Assembly: GCF_014648055.1 (NCBI RefSeq) | Contig: NZ_BMQJ01000004.1 | Location: forward strand, 248,001 to 312,000 | Direction: 5' to 3' | Source of the DNA: Streptosporangium pseudovulgare | Lineage (GTDB): Bacteria > Actinomycetota > Actinomycetes > Streptosporangiales > Streptosporangiaceae | DNA length: 64,000 nucleotides | In this document: one piece after another, positions 34,668 through 43,298 of the stretch | Layout of the letters: every line of letters begins with the position of its first letter | Numbering within the stretch: position 1 is the first letter of the stretch | Notes under the pieces: model-generated | What the model was told of the DNA's origin: nothing | The model's database searches: none | The model's input: the letters and a program-made list of their open reading frames with translations, nothing else | Translations under genes and position numbers: made by a program

Positions 34668-35288
34668 CTAGATGAGCCCTCGCCCCATGGCCACGACGAC
34701 CGCCGCGGCCCTGCTGTCGACGCCGAGCTTGGCGAAGACGTGTTTCAGATGCGTCTTCACCGTCGTCTCGCTGATGAGCAGGGCCCGGGCGATCTCCTTG
34801 TTCGCCGAGCCCCGCGCCACCAGGCGCAGCACCTCCAGTTCGCGCGGGCTCGGCTCCTGGACCGGGGGCTTGCCGATGAGCGCGGACGCGATCGACGGGG
34901 CCAGGACGGCGCCGCCAGCGGCGGCCGTACGGACCGCCCGGTGCAGGTCCTCCCGCGGCGCGTCCTTCAGCAGGTAGCCCGCCACTCCGGCGGCCATGGC
35001 CCGCGTCACGTCGGCGTCCGTGTCGTACGTCGTCAGCACGATCACTTTGATCTCCGGGTGGTCCATGCGGAGCCGCTGGATCGCGCCGACACCGTCGAGG
35101 CCGGGCATGCGCAGGTCCATCAGCACCACGTGCGGCCGCGCCCGCCTGGCCATGACCAACGCCTCGAACCCGTCGGACGCCTCCGCCACGACCTCGATGT
35201 CCGCCACGTGGTCGAACATGCCGCGCAGTCCGTCGCGGACCACCGGGTGGTCATCGACGATCATCAGTCTGAGGGGATGCGCAGGCAC
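34668..35288 (-). CDS. NarL/LuxR-type response regulator
   Basis: 206 aa. Receiver domain with D58 ([10 protein letters not shown]) and the conserved acidic pair in MIVDDHPVV; LuxR HTH at about 145-200 ([36 protein letters not shown]). It overlaps the kinase gene by 25 bp. With the linked ABC exporter it forms an envelope-stress/drug-response module. Confidence 0.92.
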   Translation of the reverse strand: MPAHPLRLMIVDDHPVVRDGLRGMFDHVADIEVVAEASDGFEALVMARRARPHVVLMDLRMPGLDGVGAIQRLRMDHPEIKVIVLTTYDTDADVTRAMAAGVAGYLLKDAPREDLHRAVRTAAAGGAVLAPSIASALIGKPPVQEPSPRELEVLRLVARGSANKEIARALLISETTVKTHLKHVFAKLGVDSRAAAVVVAMGRGLI

Positions 35289-36349
35289 AGCGCCGTCCCT
35301 TCTCCCGGTGCCGACTCCACCGTCAGTGTGCCACCCACGCTGCCGGCCCGCTCACGCATGGCCGCCAGCCCGTAACCCGCGCTCCGTACGGCCGGGTCGA
35401 AGCCCACCCCGTCGTCGAACACGTCGAGCGTCACCTCGTCGTCCATATAGGTCAGCGTGATCGCCACCCTGCCCGCCCGGGCGTGTTTCGCCGCGTTCGA
35501 CAGCCCTTCCTGCACCGCCCGCACCAGCGTTGTTCCCACCTCGCCGGACAGCGGCCGGGGCGTGCCCTCCACCGACACGGTCGCCGTCACCCCCGACGTC
35601 CGCGACCACCGCCCGGCCACCTCGGTGAGCGCCGCGTCGAGCCGCGCGTCGGCGAGCGGGCCAGGCCGCAGCGCGTCGACCGAGCGCCGCGCCTCCCGCA
35701 GGTTGTCGCGCGCGAGGTCCTTGGCCAGTGCGATCCTCTTCTGCGCGGCGGGCAGATCGGGCATCGCCTGCTCGGCCGCCTCCAGTTGGGTGATGATCCC
35801 GCTCAGCCCCTGCGCGAGGGTGTCGTGGATCTCCCTGGCCAGCCTCGCCCGCTCCTCCAGCACGCCGACCGTCCTGTTCTGCGCGCTCTGCCTGGACACG
35901 TAGTCCACGAACAGTCCGATCGCCACCACCAGACCCGAGCTGCCGATGAGCCGCCAGACGGAGTTGGGCTCGTCCAGGTAACCCCTGGCCGCGAACGTGC
36001 TGAGGACCGTCGCCACCGCCCCCACGTAGGACCAGGGGGTGGCCAGCATCAGGTACGGCTGGGGCATCAGCCCGAAGATCACCACGTCGAAGGACCGATT
36101 CCGCGTCACCAGCGCGATGTAGAGCGCGCAGATGACCGCCAGGTGTATCGCCATCGGGCTGAGCCGCCCGAGCAGCCGCGGCCGCCGTACGACGAAGAAG
36201 CCGTGCCAGCCGGCCAGCAGCGCGACGATCCCCAGGGTCAGCGGGTCGGGGGCCGCGTCCTCGCCGAACGAGAGGACCAGTCCGAGCGCCAGGCAGGCGT
36301 AATAGAGCACGTGGAAGGCGCGCAACCAGCGCGCCTCCCAGATGTTCAC
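35264..36349 (-). CDS. Sensor histidine kinase (HisKA_3)
   Basis: 361 aa. Five to six N-terminal membrane segments without a large extracellular domain, then the dimerisation helix with H175 (LAREIHDTLAQGLSGI), N box SNAAKHA and G boxes DDGVGFDP and GYGLAAMRERA. This intramembrane-sensing type usually monitors antibiotic transport or membrane stress. It starts 4 bp after the ABC permease. Confidence 0.92.
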   Translation of the reverse strand: MNIWEARWLRAFHVLYYACLALGLVLSFGEDAAPDPLTLGIVALLAGWHGFFVVRRPRLLGRLSPMAIHLAVICALYIALVTRNRSFDVVIFGLMPQPYLMLATPWSYVGAVATVLSTFAARGYLDEPNSVWRLIGSSGLVVAIGLFVDYVSRQSAQNRTVGVLEERARLAREIHDTLAQGLSGIITQLEAAEQAMPDLPAAQKRIALAKDLARDNLREARRSVDALRPGPLADARLDAALTEVAGRWSRTSGVTATVSVEGTPRPLSGEVGTTLVRAVQEGLSNAAKHARAGRVAITLTYMDDEVTLDVFDDGVGFDPAVRSAGYGLAAMRERAGSVGGTLTVESAPGEGTALCLRIPSD

Positions 36350-36353
36350 GCCC

Positions 36354-37043
36354 TCACTCCCATCGGAACAGCGTGGCGGCGACGGCCGTGGCCACCACGA
36401 TTATCCCGGCGAGGATCAGCAGGGGGAAGACCGCGGCGGTGCCGGACCAGGCGACGCGAAGGGCGTCCACGCCGGGGGTCAGGGGCAGGAAGTCGCCGAT
36501 CCGGCGCAGCGCGTCGGGCAGGGCCTTCCTGGGTACGGCCGCGCCGGACAGGAAGATCATCGGGAACATGACCAGCATGCCGATCAGGCTCGCGCCCCTG
36601 GTGTTGCGCACGACGGCGGCTATCACGAAGCCGAGCGAGCAGGCCATGACCGAGCAGAGCAGGAAGGCGGCGGCCAGCACGGGGACGTTGCCGGGCGCCT
36701 GCGCGCCGAACGCCGCGATCGCCGTGGCCACCAGGAGCACCGAGCCCGCCAGGCCCGCGGCGACCTGCGCCACCAGTTGGGCGCCGAGCAGCAGGACGGG
36801 GGAGATCGGCGTGGTGGCCAGCCGCTTGAGCACCTTGCGCTCCCGGTAGGAGGCCACGATGCCCGGCAGCGCGCCCATCCCGCCGATGGCGACGATCATC
36901 GCGAGATACCCGGGGACCGCGTCGCCGTCGCCGCGCTTGAGCACCAGCAGCATGAGCGGAAAGGCGATCATGAAGAACAGTGAGGCGGGATCGCGGAGCA
37001 GCAGCCTGAGCTCGGTGGCCGTCAGAGCGGTGAACGCCTTCAT
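36354..37043 (-). CDS. ABC-2 type exporter permease
   Basis: 229 aa with about six membrane helices (SLFFMIAFPLMLLVL; MIVAIGGMGALPGIVASYRE; LVAQVAAGLAGSVLLVATA; LIGMLVMFPMIFLSGAAVP; VFPLLILAGIIVVATAVAA). Contains the ABC-2 loop RERKVLKRLATTPIS. ATG overlaps the ATPase stop by 4 bp. Confidence 0.9.
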   Translation of the reverse strand: MKAFTALTATELRLLLRDPASLFFMIAFPLMLLVLKRGDGDAVPGYLAMIVAIGGMGALPGIVASYRERKVLKRLATTPISPVLLLGAQLVAQVAAGLAGSVLLVATAIAAFGAQAPGNVPVLAAAFLLCSVMACSLGFVIAAVVRNTRGASLIGMLVMFPMIFLSGAAVPRKALPDALRRIGDFLPLTPGVDALRVAWSGTAAVFPLLILAGIIVVATAVAATLFRWE

Positions 37044-37753
37044 CGGTCTGCTCCCTCCAGCGCGAAGTAGGCCTCTTCCAGCGAGGCGGTCCCGGTCTGA
37101 GCGACGATGTCACCCGGCGTGCCCATGGCCCGCACGCGGCCGCGGGCGAGGACGGCGACCCTGTCACAGAGCGCTTCGGTCTCGTCGAAGTAGTGGCTGA
37201 CCAGCACGACGGTGGTGCCCGTCATCTTCAGGTCGTTGACCAGCCGCCAGGTCTCGCGGCGCGCGATCGGGTCCAGGCCCGTGGTCAGCTCGTCCAGCAC
37301 GACCACCTCGGGGGCGCCGACGAGGGCGAGCGCGAGCATCAGCCGCTGCTTCTGCCCGCCGGACAGGTCGCCGAACGCCTTCCTTGCCAGAGGCTGGAGA
37401 CCCCAGCGCTCCATCAGCTGCCGCCAGTCCGCCGCGTCGCGATAGAAGGAGCCGAACATGCGCAGCGCCTCGGCGACCTTGATCCGCTCGGGCAGAGAGC
37501 TCTCCTGCAGTTGCGCGCCGATGCGCTGGGCCAGGGCCCGCCGCCGGCGCGCGGGGTCCTCGCCGAGCACCCGCACCGCGCCCGCGTCGGGTCGCCTGAG
37601 CCCGATCAGGCACTCGACGGTCGTGGTCTTGCCCGCACCGTTGTGGCCGACGATCCCGAACGTCTCACCGGCCCTGACCGTGAACGTCACCCCGTCCACG
37701 GCCCGTGTGTCTCCGTACGTCTTGCGCAGGTCCGTCACCTCGATGGCTTCCAT
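37040..37753 (-). CDS. ABC transporter ATP-binding protein (exporter type)
   Basis: 237 aa. Walker A GHNGAGKTTT, signature DLSGGQKQRL, Walker B VVVLDELTTGLD (Glu as catalytic base) and switch His in VLVSHYFDET. First gene of a four-gene operon: ATPase, permease, histidine kinase, response regulator. Probably drug or lipid export controlled by its own two-component system. Confidence 0.93.
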   Translation of the reverse strand: MEAIEVTDLRKTYGDTRAVDGVTFTVRAGETFGIVGHNGAGKTTTVECLIGLRRPDAGAVRVLGEDPARRRRALAQRIGAQLQESSLPERIKVAEALRMFGSFYRDAADWRQLMERWGLQPLARKAFGDLSGGQKQRLMLALALVGAPEVVVLDELTTGLDPIARRETWRLVNDLKMTGTTVVLVSHYFDETEALCDRVAVLARGRVRAMGTPGDIVAQTGTASLEEAYFALEGADR

Positions 37754-38332
37754 GCCTCAAGGTTCGTGCGGGGGCGAGCCGTACGGCATCATCCATCACG
37801 TCGTCCGGCATCCCCCGTTCGGAGGATGGTCGCGCGGGCAAGCTCCGTGGCCATGCTCGGTGCTCCGGTGGCGGCGCCACCGGGCATGGGGCCGGCCGGG
37901 CCCGCCGCGGCCGTGTTCGGCACCCGGGCCGTCCTCGGCGCCACCGCGGCGCCGGCCGTACTCATCACATTCGCGACCTTGCCGGTGCCATCGGTGCGGC
38001 GGATCCGCGGAGACGGTTCTCCGGCTGAACAGAACCAGCGGCCCTCCGGCTCCCAGACCGCCAGAGAGGAGGGCGAGACCGCGACCACCCGGTAGGGCGG
38101 GGGTGAGCTCTTCGGGAAGCGATCCTCTTGCAGTCGGGAAGCGATCACCCAGGCACCCTTGGAGCACCCGGTGAAAGCGACTCGTGAACACCCCGCCCAG
38201 GCCAGAGGCCGTTTCCGAGAGACCGGGAGCGGCCTTCTGCGTTGCCGGGTGACCAACCGAGTGACTACGGTCCATCCACGGGGGTCGTGCCCCTCCGGGT
38301 TTCGCGGAGTCCAGTGACGAGGTGTCTCAGCG
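37754..38332. other. Intergenic with dispersed-repeat unit
   Basis: No convincing gene. 38125-38160 holds two GGGAAGCGATC motifs, 38184-38193 CGTGAACACC, and 38197-38270 a copy of the tRNA-Ala downstream terminator region (hairpin at 38206-38235). The same order of motifs occurs at 42290-42390 and 45285-45415. Confidence 0.6.
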
Positions 38333-38617
38333 GTGAGCGATTCCAGTCCCGTGACCGTGTGGGTCTTCCTGGGCGAGGACGCCCAGTGGCCGTCAGGCGT
38401 GTTCCGGACGCGAGAGCGCGCAGAGTCTTGGATCAAGGCCGGCAAGCTGACGGGGATGCTCACGGAATACCCCCTCGACACAGGTGTCTACGACTGGGCG
38501 ATCGAGCACGGCCACTTCCAGCCCCGCGCCGCCCATCAGCAGACCCCCTCGTTCGTCGGGCGCTTCACGACCGCGTGCCAGGAGCACTTCCACTACGCCG
38601 AGGGTGACCCGGACTGA
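38333..38617 (+). CDS. DUF7710-like small protein, 94 aa
   Basis: Begins MSDSSPVTVWVFLGEDAQWP and continues GVFRTRERAESWIKAGKLTG, then ends with a His/Phe-rich segment (GRFTTACQEHFHYAEG). This pattern is a common actinobacterial unknown protein (DUF7710). Function unknown. GTG start. Confidence 0.65.
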   Translation: MSDSSPVTVWVFLGEDAQWPSGVFRTRERAESWIKAGKLTGMLTEYPLDTGVYDWAIEHGHFQPRAAHQQTPSFVGRFTTACQEHFHYAEGDPD

Positions 38618-38654
38618 AGCGCCTGCATCAAAGATCTTGTGACAGGATCTCGGG

Positions 38655-39065
38655 ATGCTGCGACTCACCGATTTCATCATCGACTGCCCGGACACGATGA
38701 AGCTGGCGGCCTTCTACTCTGAGGTGACGGGCCGTCCGATCAAGGAAGGCAGCCACGAGGACTGGGCCGGCATCAAGTTCGGCGAGGTCGAGCTGGCCTT
38801 CATCCGGGTGGACGACTACCGCGCTCCGCAGTGGCCCGACGGTGAGCACCCCAAGCAGTTCCACCTCGACTTCGAAGTGGACGAGATCGAGTCCGAGCAG
38901 CGCCGCGTCCTCGACCTCGGTGCGACGCTGCAGCAGGACTTCATCGGCCCCGAAGGCTACGGCTGGCGGGTCTACACCGACCCGATCGGCCATCCCTTCT
39001 GCCTGTGCCGCAACAAGGGCGTCATCTGGACCGACCAGGGCCCGATCTGGCCCAAGCGCGACTAG
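38655..39065 (+). CDS. VOC-family protein
   Basis: 136 aa with two beta-alpha-beta-beta-beta units: LTDFIIDCPDTMKLAAFYSE-V and KQFHLDFEVDEIESEQRRVL; ends HPFCLCRN. Metal ligand positions (His/Glu) are partly present. A glyoxalase/dioxygenase or resistance-protein fold; substrate unknown. Confidence 0.8.
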   Translation: MLRLTDFIIDCPDTMKLAAFYSEVTGRPIKEGSHEDWAGIKFGEVELAFIRVDDYRAPQWPDGEHPKQFHLDFEVDEIESEQRRVLDLGATLQQDFIGPEGYGWRVYTDPIGHPFCLCRNKGVIWTDQGPIWPKRD

Positions 39066-39080
39066 AGGGCTTACTCGTCT

Positions 39081-39416
39081 GTCCGAGTGTCAGTCGCACT
39101 CCTCGGACCACCTGTTCGGCGGTGTACCGCAGCCGCCCGTGCTGTGACACCTCGATGCCGTGGAACCGGTGCCCACCCGGGGCCCCGCACCGAGAACGGG
39201 AAGACGCACCTCCTGTTGTGCTCGTTGATCCTGTACGGTTCGCCGGCCTGCAGGGCACCCAAAGCGATGGTCTTCCGGGAAGGGGTCGGTGATGACGACC
39301 TGGGTCCCCTCATGGACGCCTGCGTAACCGCCCTCCACCCGGCATTTCTGCTCCGAAATCATGTTGTCCGAGGCACCTCCGGCGACGCTCGCTGTTTTCT
39401 TGTCAGAAAGAGACAT
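39081..39416 (-). pseudogene. Secreted-protein domain relic with two frameshifts
   Basis: Three reading frames join into one recognisable beta-rich domain: KCRVEGGYAGVHEGTQVVIT (about 39330-39416), KTIALGALQAGEPYRINEHN then RRCVFPFSV (about 39190-39313), and HRFHGIEVSQHGRLRYTAEQ then VVRGVRLTLG (about 39081-39180). The order matches the C-terminal domain of actinobacterial secreted or lipoproteins with one disulfide. Frameshifts separate the pieces, and no signal peptide remains. Confidence 0.65.
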
Positions 39417-39467
39417 CCGGCGAGGTGGACGCTCTCGCCGGGCATGGGTCTACGTCAGAGTGCTGAG

Positions 39468-39552
39468 CTAGGAGCCGGGAAAGAGTTCGTCCATCGCCTC
39501 GGCCCCTTCCAGGAGCATCGGGTGGGATCGCCTGCGGTAGACCGTCTCCGTC
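39468..39552 (-). pseudogene. Integrase C-terminal relic 4
   Basis: Encodes TETVYRRRSHPMLLEGAEAM then DELFPGS and a stop, the same end as relics 1-3. Only the C-terminus is present, about 9.4 kb from tRNA-Ala. Confidence 0.8.
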
Positions 39553-39628
39553 TTTTGCCTCATGCGTGGTGCGCCGGCGTCGGCGAGGATGGGTGCGATC
39601 CCGGAAGCGCGAAGAAGGAGCCGACGCG

Positions 39629-39970
39629 ATGACGAAGTACCTGATCTCGTTCCCGAGCGGCGCCATGGTCTTTCCCGACGAGGATCTGCAGGCGGTTTCG
39701 GATGCGTCGCACGCTGTGGTGCAGGAGGCGAAGGACGCCGGCGTCTGGGTGTTCGGCGGTGGCATCGACGAAAGCGTTCCGCCTGTCATGGTGGATGGGG
39801 ATGGGACCGTGACCGAGGGAACATACCCGCAGACGCAGCAGCTCGAAGGCGGCTACGCGGTTCTGGAGCTGCCGTCCCGCGAGGCGGCACTGGAGTGGGC
39901 CGCGAAGATCGCGGTCGCGTGCCGATGCGCGCAGGAGGTCCGCGCGTTCCAGTACGATCCCGCCGGCTGA
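39629..39970 (+). CDS. YCII-domain protein
   Basis: 113 aa. Begins MTKYLISFPSGAMVFPDEDL and has the dimeric alpha/beta barrel pattern of YCII proteins (AGVWVFGGGIDE; EGTYPQTQQLEGGYAVLELP; EALEWAAKIA). Function unknown, often linked to sigma factors or DGPF enzymes. AAGGAG lies 8 nt before ATG 39629. Confidence 0.8.
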   Translation: MTKYLISFPSGAMVFPDEDLQAVSDASHAVVQEAKDAGVWVFGGGIDESVPPVMVDGDGTVTEGTYPQTQQLEGGYAVLELPSREAALEWAAKIAVACRCAQEVRAFQYDPAG

Positions 39971-40079
39971 CGGGCCTCGACCTCGCTGGGAATCGCATTC
40001 CGCCTCGGCCGGATCCCCTCTTCGCCCCAGCGCCGTTCATGTTCCGCGGACGACCCGGGGATGCCGCCGGATTCATCGG

Positions 40080-40395
40080 GTGGGCGCCCGTCGGATGCCG
40101 ATCATCTCGGTGTACGGGTCCTCGCCGGCGAGGACCTTGCTCCGCGCCGCCATGGTGGCGACACCCGGCGCGGTGATGTCGGGCTTCAGCCCCCGTCGCT
40201 TGTCCGCGGACCCTGGCTGGAGAAGCGGGCGAGTTGATCGGCACCGTCCACCGCGCCGACGGCGAGCGCCGCGGCGGCGGTGGCAGGGGAGGCGACGGTG
40301 CCCTGCTCGCCGTAGTTGCCCGCCGCCACCACGAAGAGCACGCCGTACCGCTCGGTCAGCGTCCGGACGGTCTCCTCCAGCGGGTCGAGGCCGGG
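40080..40395 (-). pseudogene. S8 (subtilisin) peptidase relic
   Basis: The minus strand reads LEETVRTLTERYGVLFVVAA-GN (with the oxyanion Asn), then SPATAAAALAVGAVDGADQL and FSSQGPR; after a one-base shift it continues GLKPDITAPGV. The catalytic Asp and His part and the serine block are missing. A frameshift after SDGG and truncation at both ends show a dead gene. The remaining 39971-40079 has no gene. Confidence 0.75.
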
Positions 40396-40525
40396 TGGCC
40401 TTCCCCGTCGTCCTGGAACCTTCCGCGCGGCAGAGCCGGGTGGCCTCCCGCGTCATCCTGGAGTCTTCCACGCCGTAGGACCGGGTGACCTCCCGCGTCA
40501 CCTCGGAGTCTTCCGCGTCGCAGGA
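40391..40525. repeat. Three 45-bp tandem repeats
   Basis: Units beginning CCGGGTGRCCT start at 40391, 40436 and 40481, followed by a partial fourth. They lie between the S8 relic and the tetR promoter region. No gene covers them. Confidence 0.75.
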
Positions 40526-40584
40526 CCTGTCGGCATGCCGATCGAGCGGTGCGGGCCCTTGCCGTCCCCATGGCCGCTCCACCA

Positions 40585-40654
40585 ATTACGAAACTGTAGT
40601 TGCGCAATCCCGGGGTGAGGAGTAGCTTCTTTTTCGCTACCTGAGTTTCGTAAT
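40585..40654. promoter_or_regulatory. tetR promoter with nested palindromes
   Basis: CG-A-AACT-GT-AGTT-G-CG (40589-40604) is a TetR-type dyad. ATTACGAAACT (40585-40595) recurs inverted as AGTTTCGTAAT (40644-40654). TTGCGC (40600-40605), 17 bp, TAGCTT (40623-40628) could be the promoter. Likely autoregulation of the tetR-cupin-DUF4267 operon. Confidence 0.6.
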
Positions 40655-40666
40655 GGGGAGGTCGGC

Positions 40667-41266
40667 ATGGTGCCTCGGGGACGGCCGCGTGACATGGAGG
40701 TTGACGAGCGGGTGCTGCGGATCGCCGCCGCCCTGATACTCGAGCGCGGCTACACCGGTCTGTCCATCGACGAGGTGGCCGAGCAGGCGGGAGTGGCCAA
40801 GACCACGCTGTACCGCCGCTGGCCGACCAAGGACCACCTGGCCGTCGCGGTGGTGGCGCGACTGCAAGCCGATGACGAGATCACCGACACCGGCGACATC
40901 CGGGCCGACCTCGTCAACTATCTGGAGAAGATCGCCGCCGGGCTCAACCGCATGCGCGCGGCCGGGCACCGCCAGGGCCCCTCCGCCGGAGCGGTCGGCG
41001 AGCTCGTGGCCGCCGCGGCCAGGCACGAGGACATCGGCCGGCTGACCCGCGAGCAGTACGCCGAGCGCAACGCCCTCGCGCTAGCCCTGATCGAGCGGGC
41101 GCGCGTGCGCGGCGAGCTGCGCGCGGACCTCGACGCCGAGGCGCTGTTCGACCAGATGGCCGGCGCCCTCTACTACCGAGTAATGATCACAGGCGCGCCG
41201 GTCGACCGGGCCTACGCAGAACGGCTCGTGTCCTCCGCGCTCGAAGGGAACCTGACATGTCACTGA
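40667..41266 (+). CDS. TetR-family regulator
   Basis: 199 aa. N-terminal HTH (ILERGYTGLSIDEVAEQAGV; AKTTLYRRWPTKDHL) and an all-helical ligand domain of the TetR_C_11-like type. Overlaps the cupin start by 10 bp, so it leads an operon with a cupin and a membrane protein. Palindromes upstream indicate autoregulation. Confidence 0.9.
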   Translation: MVPRGRPRDMEVDERVLRIAAALILERGYTGLSIDEVAEQAGVAKTTLYRRWPTKDHLAVAVVARLQADDEITDTGDIRADLVNYLEKIAAGLNRMRAAGHRQGPSAGAVGELVAAAARHEDIGRLTREQYAERNALALALIERARVRGELRADLDAEALFDQMAGALYYRVMITGAPVDRAYAERLVSSALEGNLTCH

Positions 41267-41745
41267 TCGTGGAAACCGCCGTCGTCCGCGAAGTCGACGC
41301 CGAGACCATCATCTCGCCCGCGGCGACCGGACGGCTGCTGATCGACTCCAGCGACACCGGCGGCGCGCTGAGCACCATCCGGATGACGCTCGCCGAAGGC
41401 GCGGATGGCGCCGTGCCCCACCACCACGCCACCTCCACCGAATTTTTCTACATTCTGGAGGGCAAGGCCCGCATCCTGTCGGGCGAGCAGATCGTGACGC
41501 TGGAACGGGGCGACGTTGCGGCCGTGCCCCCGCTGACACCCCACGCGTTCGCCGCCGCCCCCGGCCACACCGCCGACCTTCTCATCGTCGTCGCCCCCGG
41601 GATCCAGCGCTTCGAGTACTTCCGCCTGCTCGACCGCCTCCGCCGGGGCGAGGCCACGCTCGAGGAACTGCTGGCCTCCCAGGAGCTCTACGACAACCAC
41701 TTCCTCGACAGCCCCGCCTGGACCCGCGATCGCCAGGCGTCCTGA
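41257..41745 (+). CDS. Cupin-domain protein
   Basis: 162 aa. Cupin motif 1 GAVPHHHATSTEFFYILEG (metal-binding His/Glu) and motif 2 PPLTPHAFAAAPG. A helical C-terminal tail follows. Likely metal-binding small-molecule enzyme or binding protein; substrate unknown. Confidence 0.87.
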   Translation: MSLIVETAVVREVDAETIISPAATGRLLIDSSDTGGALSTIRMTLAEGADGAVPHHHATSTEFFYILEGKARILSGEQIVTLERGDVAAVPPLTPHAFAAAPGHTADLLIVVAPGIQRFEYFRLLDRLRRGEATLEELLASQELYDNHFLDSPAWTRDRQAS

Positions 41746-41773
41746 CCCCCACCCGTGCTGAAGGAGACCTTTC

Positions 41774-42238
41774 ATGTCCGCGAAGCTGCCGTCCCGTGTC
41801 ACGATCGGCACCATCCTCTCTGTCATCGGTGCCCTCTTCATCGGCTACGTCGGGGTGAGCTATCTGCTGGCTCCCCAGTCCATGGCGCCCGATTTCGGCC
41901 TGCCGACCTGGCCGCACGGTGAGGGCGCGGGATTCCTCGCCGTCAAGGGGGTCCGGGATGTCGTGTCCGGCCTGGTGATCGTCGCGGTCGCTCTGGCAGG
42001 GAACCGCCGTGTCCTGGGATGGGTCATGCTGGCCATCGCGCTCACCCCGATCGGCGACATGTTCATCGTGCTGTTCTCCGATGGGGCGCCCGCCACCGCC
42101 TTCGGTGTGCACGGCGCCACCGCCTTGGCGGTCATGGTCGCCGGTGGCCTGCTGCTCAGCGGTTCCCGGCCCCAGACTCAGATCCAGACCCAGACCCAGA
42201 CCCAGACCCAGGCCCAGCCCTCCGCGCGCCTCGCATAG
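41774..42238 (+). CDS. DUF4267 membrane protein
   Basis: 154 aa with four helices (TIGTILSVIGALFIGYVGVS; VVSGLVIVAVALAG; VLGWVMLAIALTPIGDMFIV; GATALAVMVAGGLLL). GEGAGFLAVKGVRDVVSG is the family motif. The C-terminus has a run of six-base repeats encoding QTQTQTQ. AAGGAG precedes ATG 41774. Third gene of the tetR operon. Confidence 0.8.
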   Translation: MSAKLPSRVTIGTILSVIGALFIGYVGVSYLLAPQSMAPDFGLPTWPHGEGAGFLAVKGVRDVVSGLVIVAVALAGNRRVLGWVMLAIALTPIGDMFIVLFSDGAPATAFGVHGATALAVMVAGGLLLSGSRPQTQIQTQTQTQTQAQPSARLA

Positions 42239-42640
42239 CCCCGCAGGTTTTGCGACGGGCCGGTGATCTGCCCGGATTCCATCAGGAGCCGGGAAGAGAT
42301 CACCCTCCTGCCGGAAAGCGGTCTTCTGCGAAGACATGTCCGGCCAGGCCGTACACACCCGTGAACACCCCGGTCGGGGCCGTTCCCGAGACGGCTGGTG
42401 GTCGGTTGACGAGATCCTGTCCGATCGACTTGATCGAATGGGATTCCGTCGTTTTCCGGGTCGGTGGGGTCGTTGGAGGGCTTGTCCGAGCGCGTGCGAC
42501 GGCGTGGGGAGGGGGACGGGCGGTGTTCGGCCGTCCGCGGGCGCGTCACGGGGCCGGTTCCGCTGGTCATCCCGTACGAGGACGTGAATCTCGTCTCTCC
42601 CGTCCGAAGGGCGGGGCGTTCTCGCCGGCTGGACCGCCGG
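42239..42640. other. Intergenic, second dispersed-repeat unit
   Basis: GCCGGGAAGAGATCACCCTC (42282-42301), CGTGAACACCCCGG (42361-42374) and GGGGCCGTTCCCGAGA (42376-42391) repeat, in order, the motifs seen at 38.1-38.2 kb. No gene supported. Confidence 0.5.
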
Positions 42641-43219
42641 TCAGGTGCGCAGGGACTCCAATATGCGGGTGAGGGCGGCCTTGGTGTCGGCGAGGGCGCC
42701 GGGGTCGGTCGAGGTGGCGAGCCACAGGGCGGCCTCGTTCATGGCGCCGGAGAGCAGGTGGGTCAGGGGGGCGATCGGTTGCCTGGCGATGACGCCGGCC
42801 TCGATCAGGCGGGTCAGCGCGTCGGTGAGGTGGCGGGCTGAGGCGGCTTCGTCGAACGCGCGCCACTCGTTCCAGCCGAGTACGGCGGGGCCGTCGATCA
42901 GCATGATCCGCTGGATGTCCGGGTCGGCGCTCGCGGTGAGGAAGGCGTGGCATCCGGCGACGAACTGGTCCCAGGGATCCGGCTCGGCGTCGGCGGTCGT
43001 GGCCACGCGCCGGCCGACCTCGTCCTGCACCTGCGCGAGGACGGCTCGGAACAGCGCCATCTTGTCATCGAAGTGGTGGTAGAGGGCGCCCTTGGTGACG
43101 CCGACGGCGTTGACGATCTGGGACAGGCCCACGGCGCCGTAGCCCTCGGCCGCGAACAGCCGCCTGCTCTCCCGCAGCAGTGCGCGTCTGGTCTGTTCGC
43201 GTTGCTCGGCTCTGCTCAT
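42641..43219 (-). CDS. TetR-family regulator
   Basis: 192 aa. HTH LFAAEGYGAVGLSQIVNAVG then TKGALYHHFDDKMALF; C-terminal helical domain with SADPDIQRIMLIDGPAVLGW, as in TetR_C of AcrR-like proteins. ATG 43219. Divergent from a VOC gene with two palindromes between them. Confidence 0.9.
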   Translation of the reverse strand: MSRAEQREQTRRALLRESRRLFAAEGYGAVGLSQIVNAVGVTKGALYHHFDDKMALFRAVLAQVQDEVGRRVATTADAEPDPWDQFVAGCHAFLTASADPDIQRIMLIDGPAVLGWNEWRAFDEAASARHLTDALTRLIEAGVIARQPIAPLTHLLSGAMNEAALWLATSTDPGALADTKAALTRILESLRT

Positions 43220-43239
43220 GTCGCTCCTCGGGCTGTTGA

Positions 43240-43288
43240 CATACCGATGGTACGCCAAATAGCTTTCGCATACCAACGGTATGCGAAA
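43240..43288. promoter_or_regulatory. Two operators between tetR and VOC gene
   Basis: CATACC-GAT-GGTACG at 43240-43254 and the perfect 11-bp-arm palindrome TTTCGCATACC-AAC-GGTATGCGAAA at 43264-43288. The second abuts the VOC ribosome-binding site. Shared core CATACC-N3-GGTA. Confidence 0.8.
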
Positions 43289-43298
43289 AGGGTTCGCC

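Noticed and set aside
37789..38481. 230-codon minus-strand frame before the DUF7710-like gene
   Set aside because: Covers repeat and terminator sequence and has no ribosome-binding site or recognisable content.
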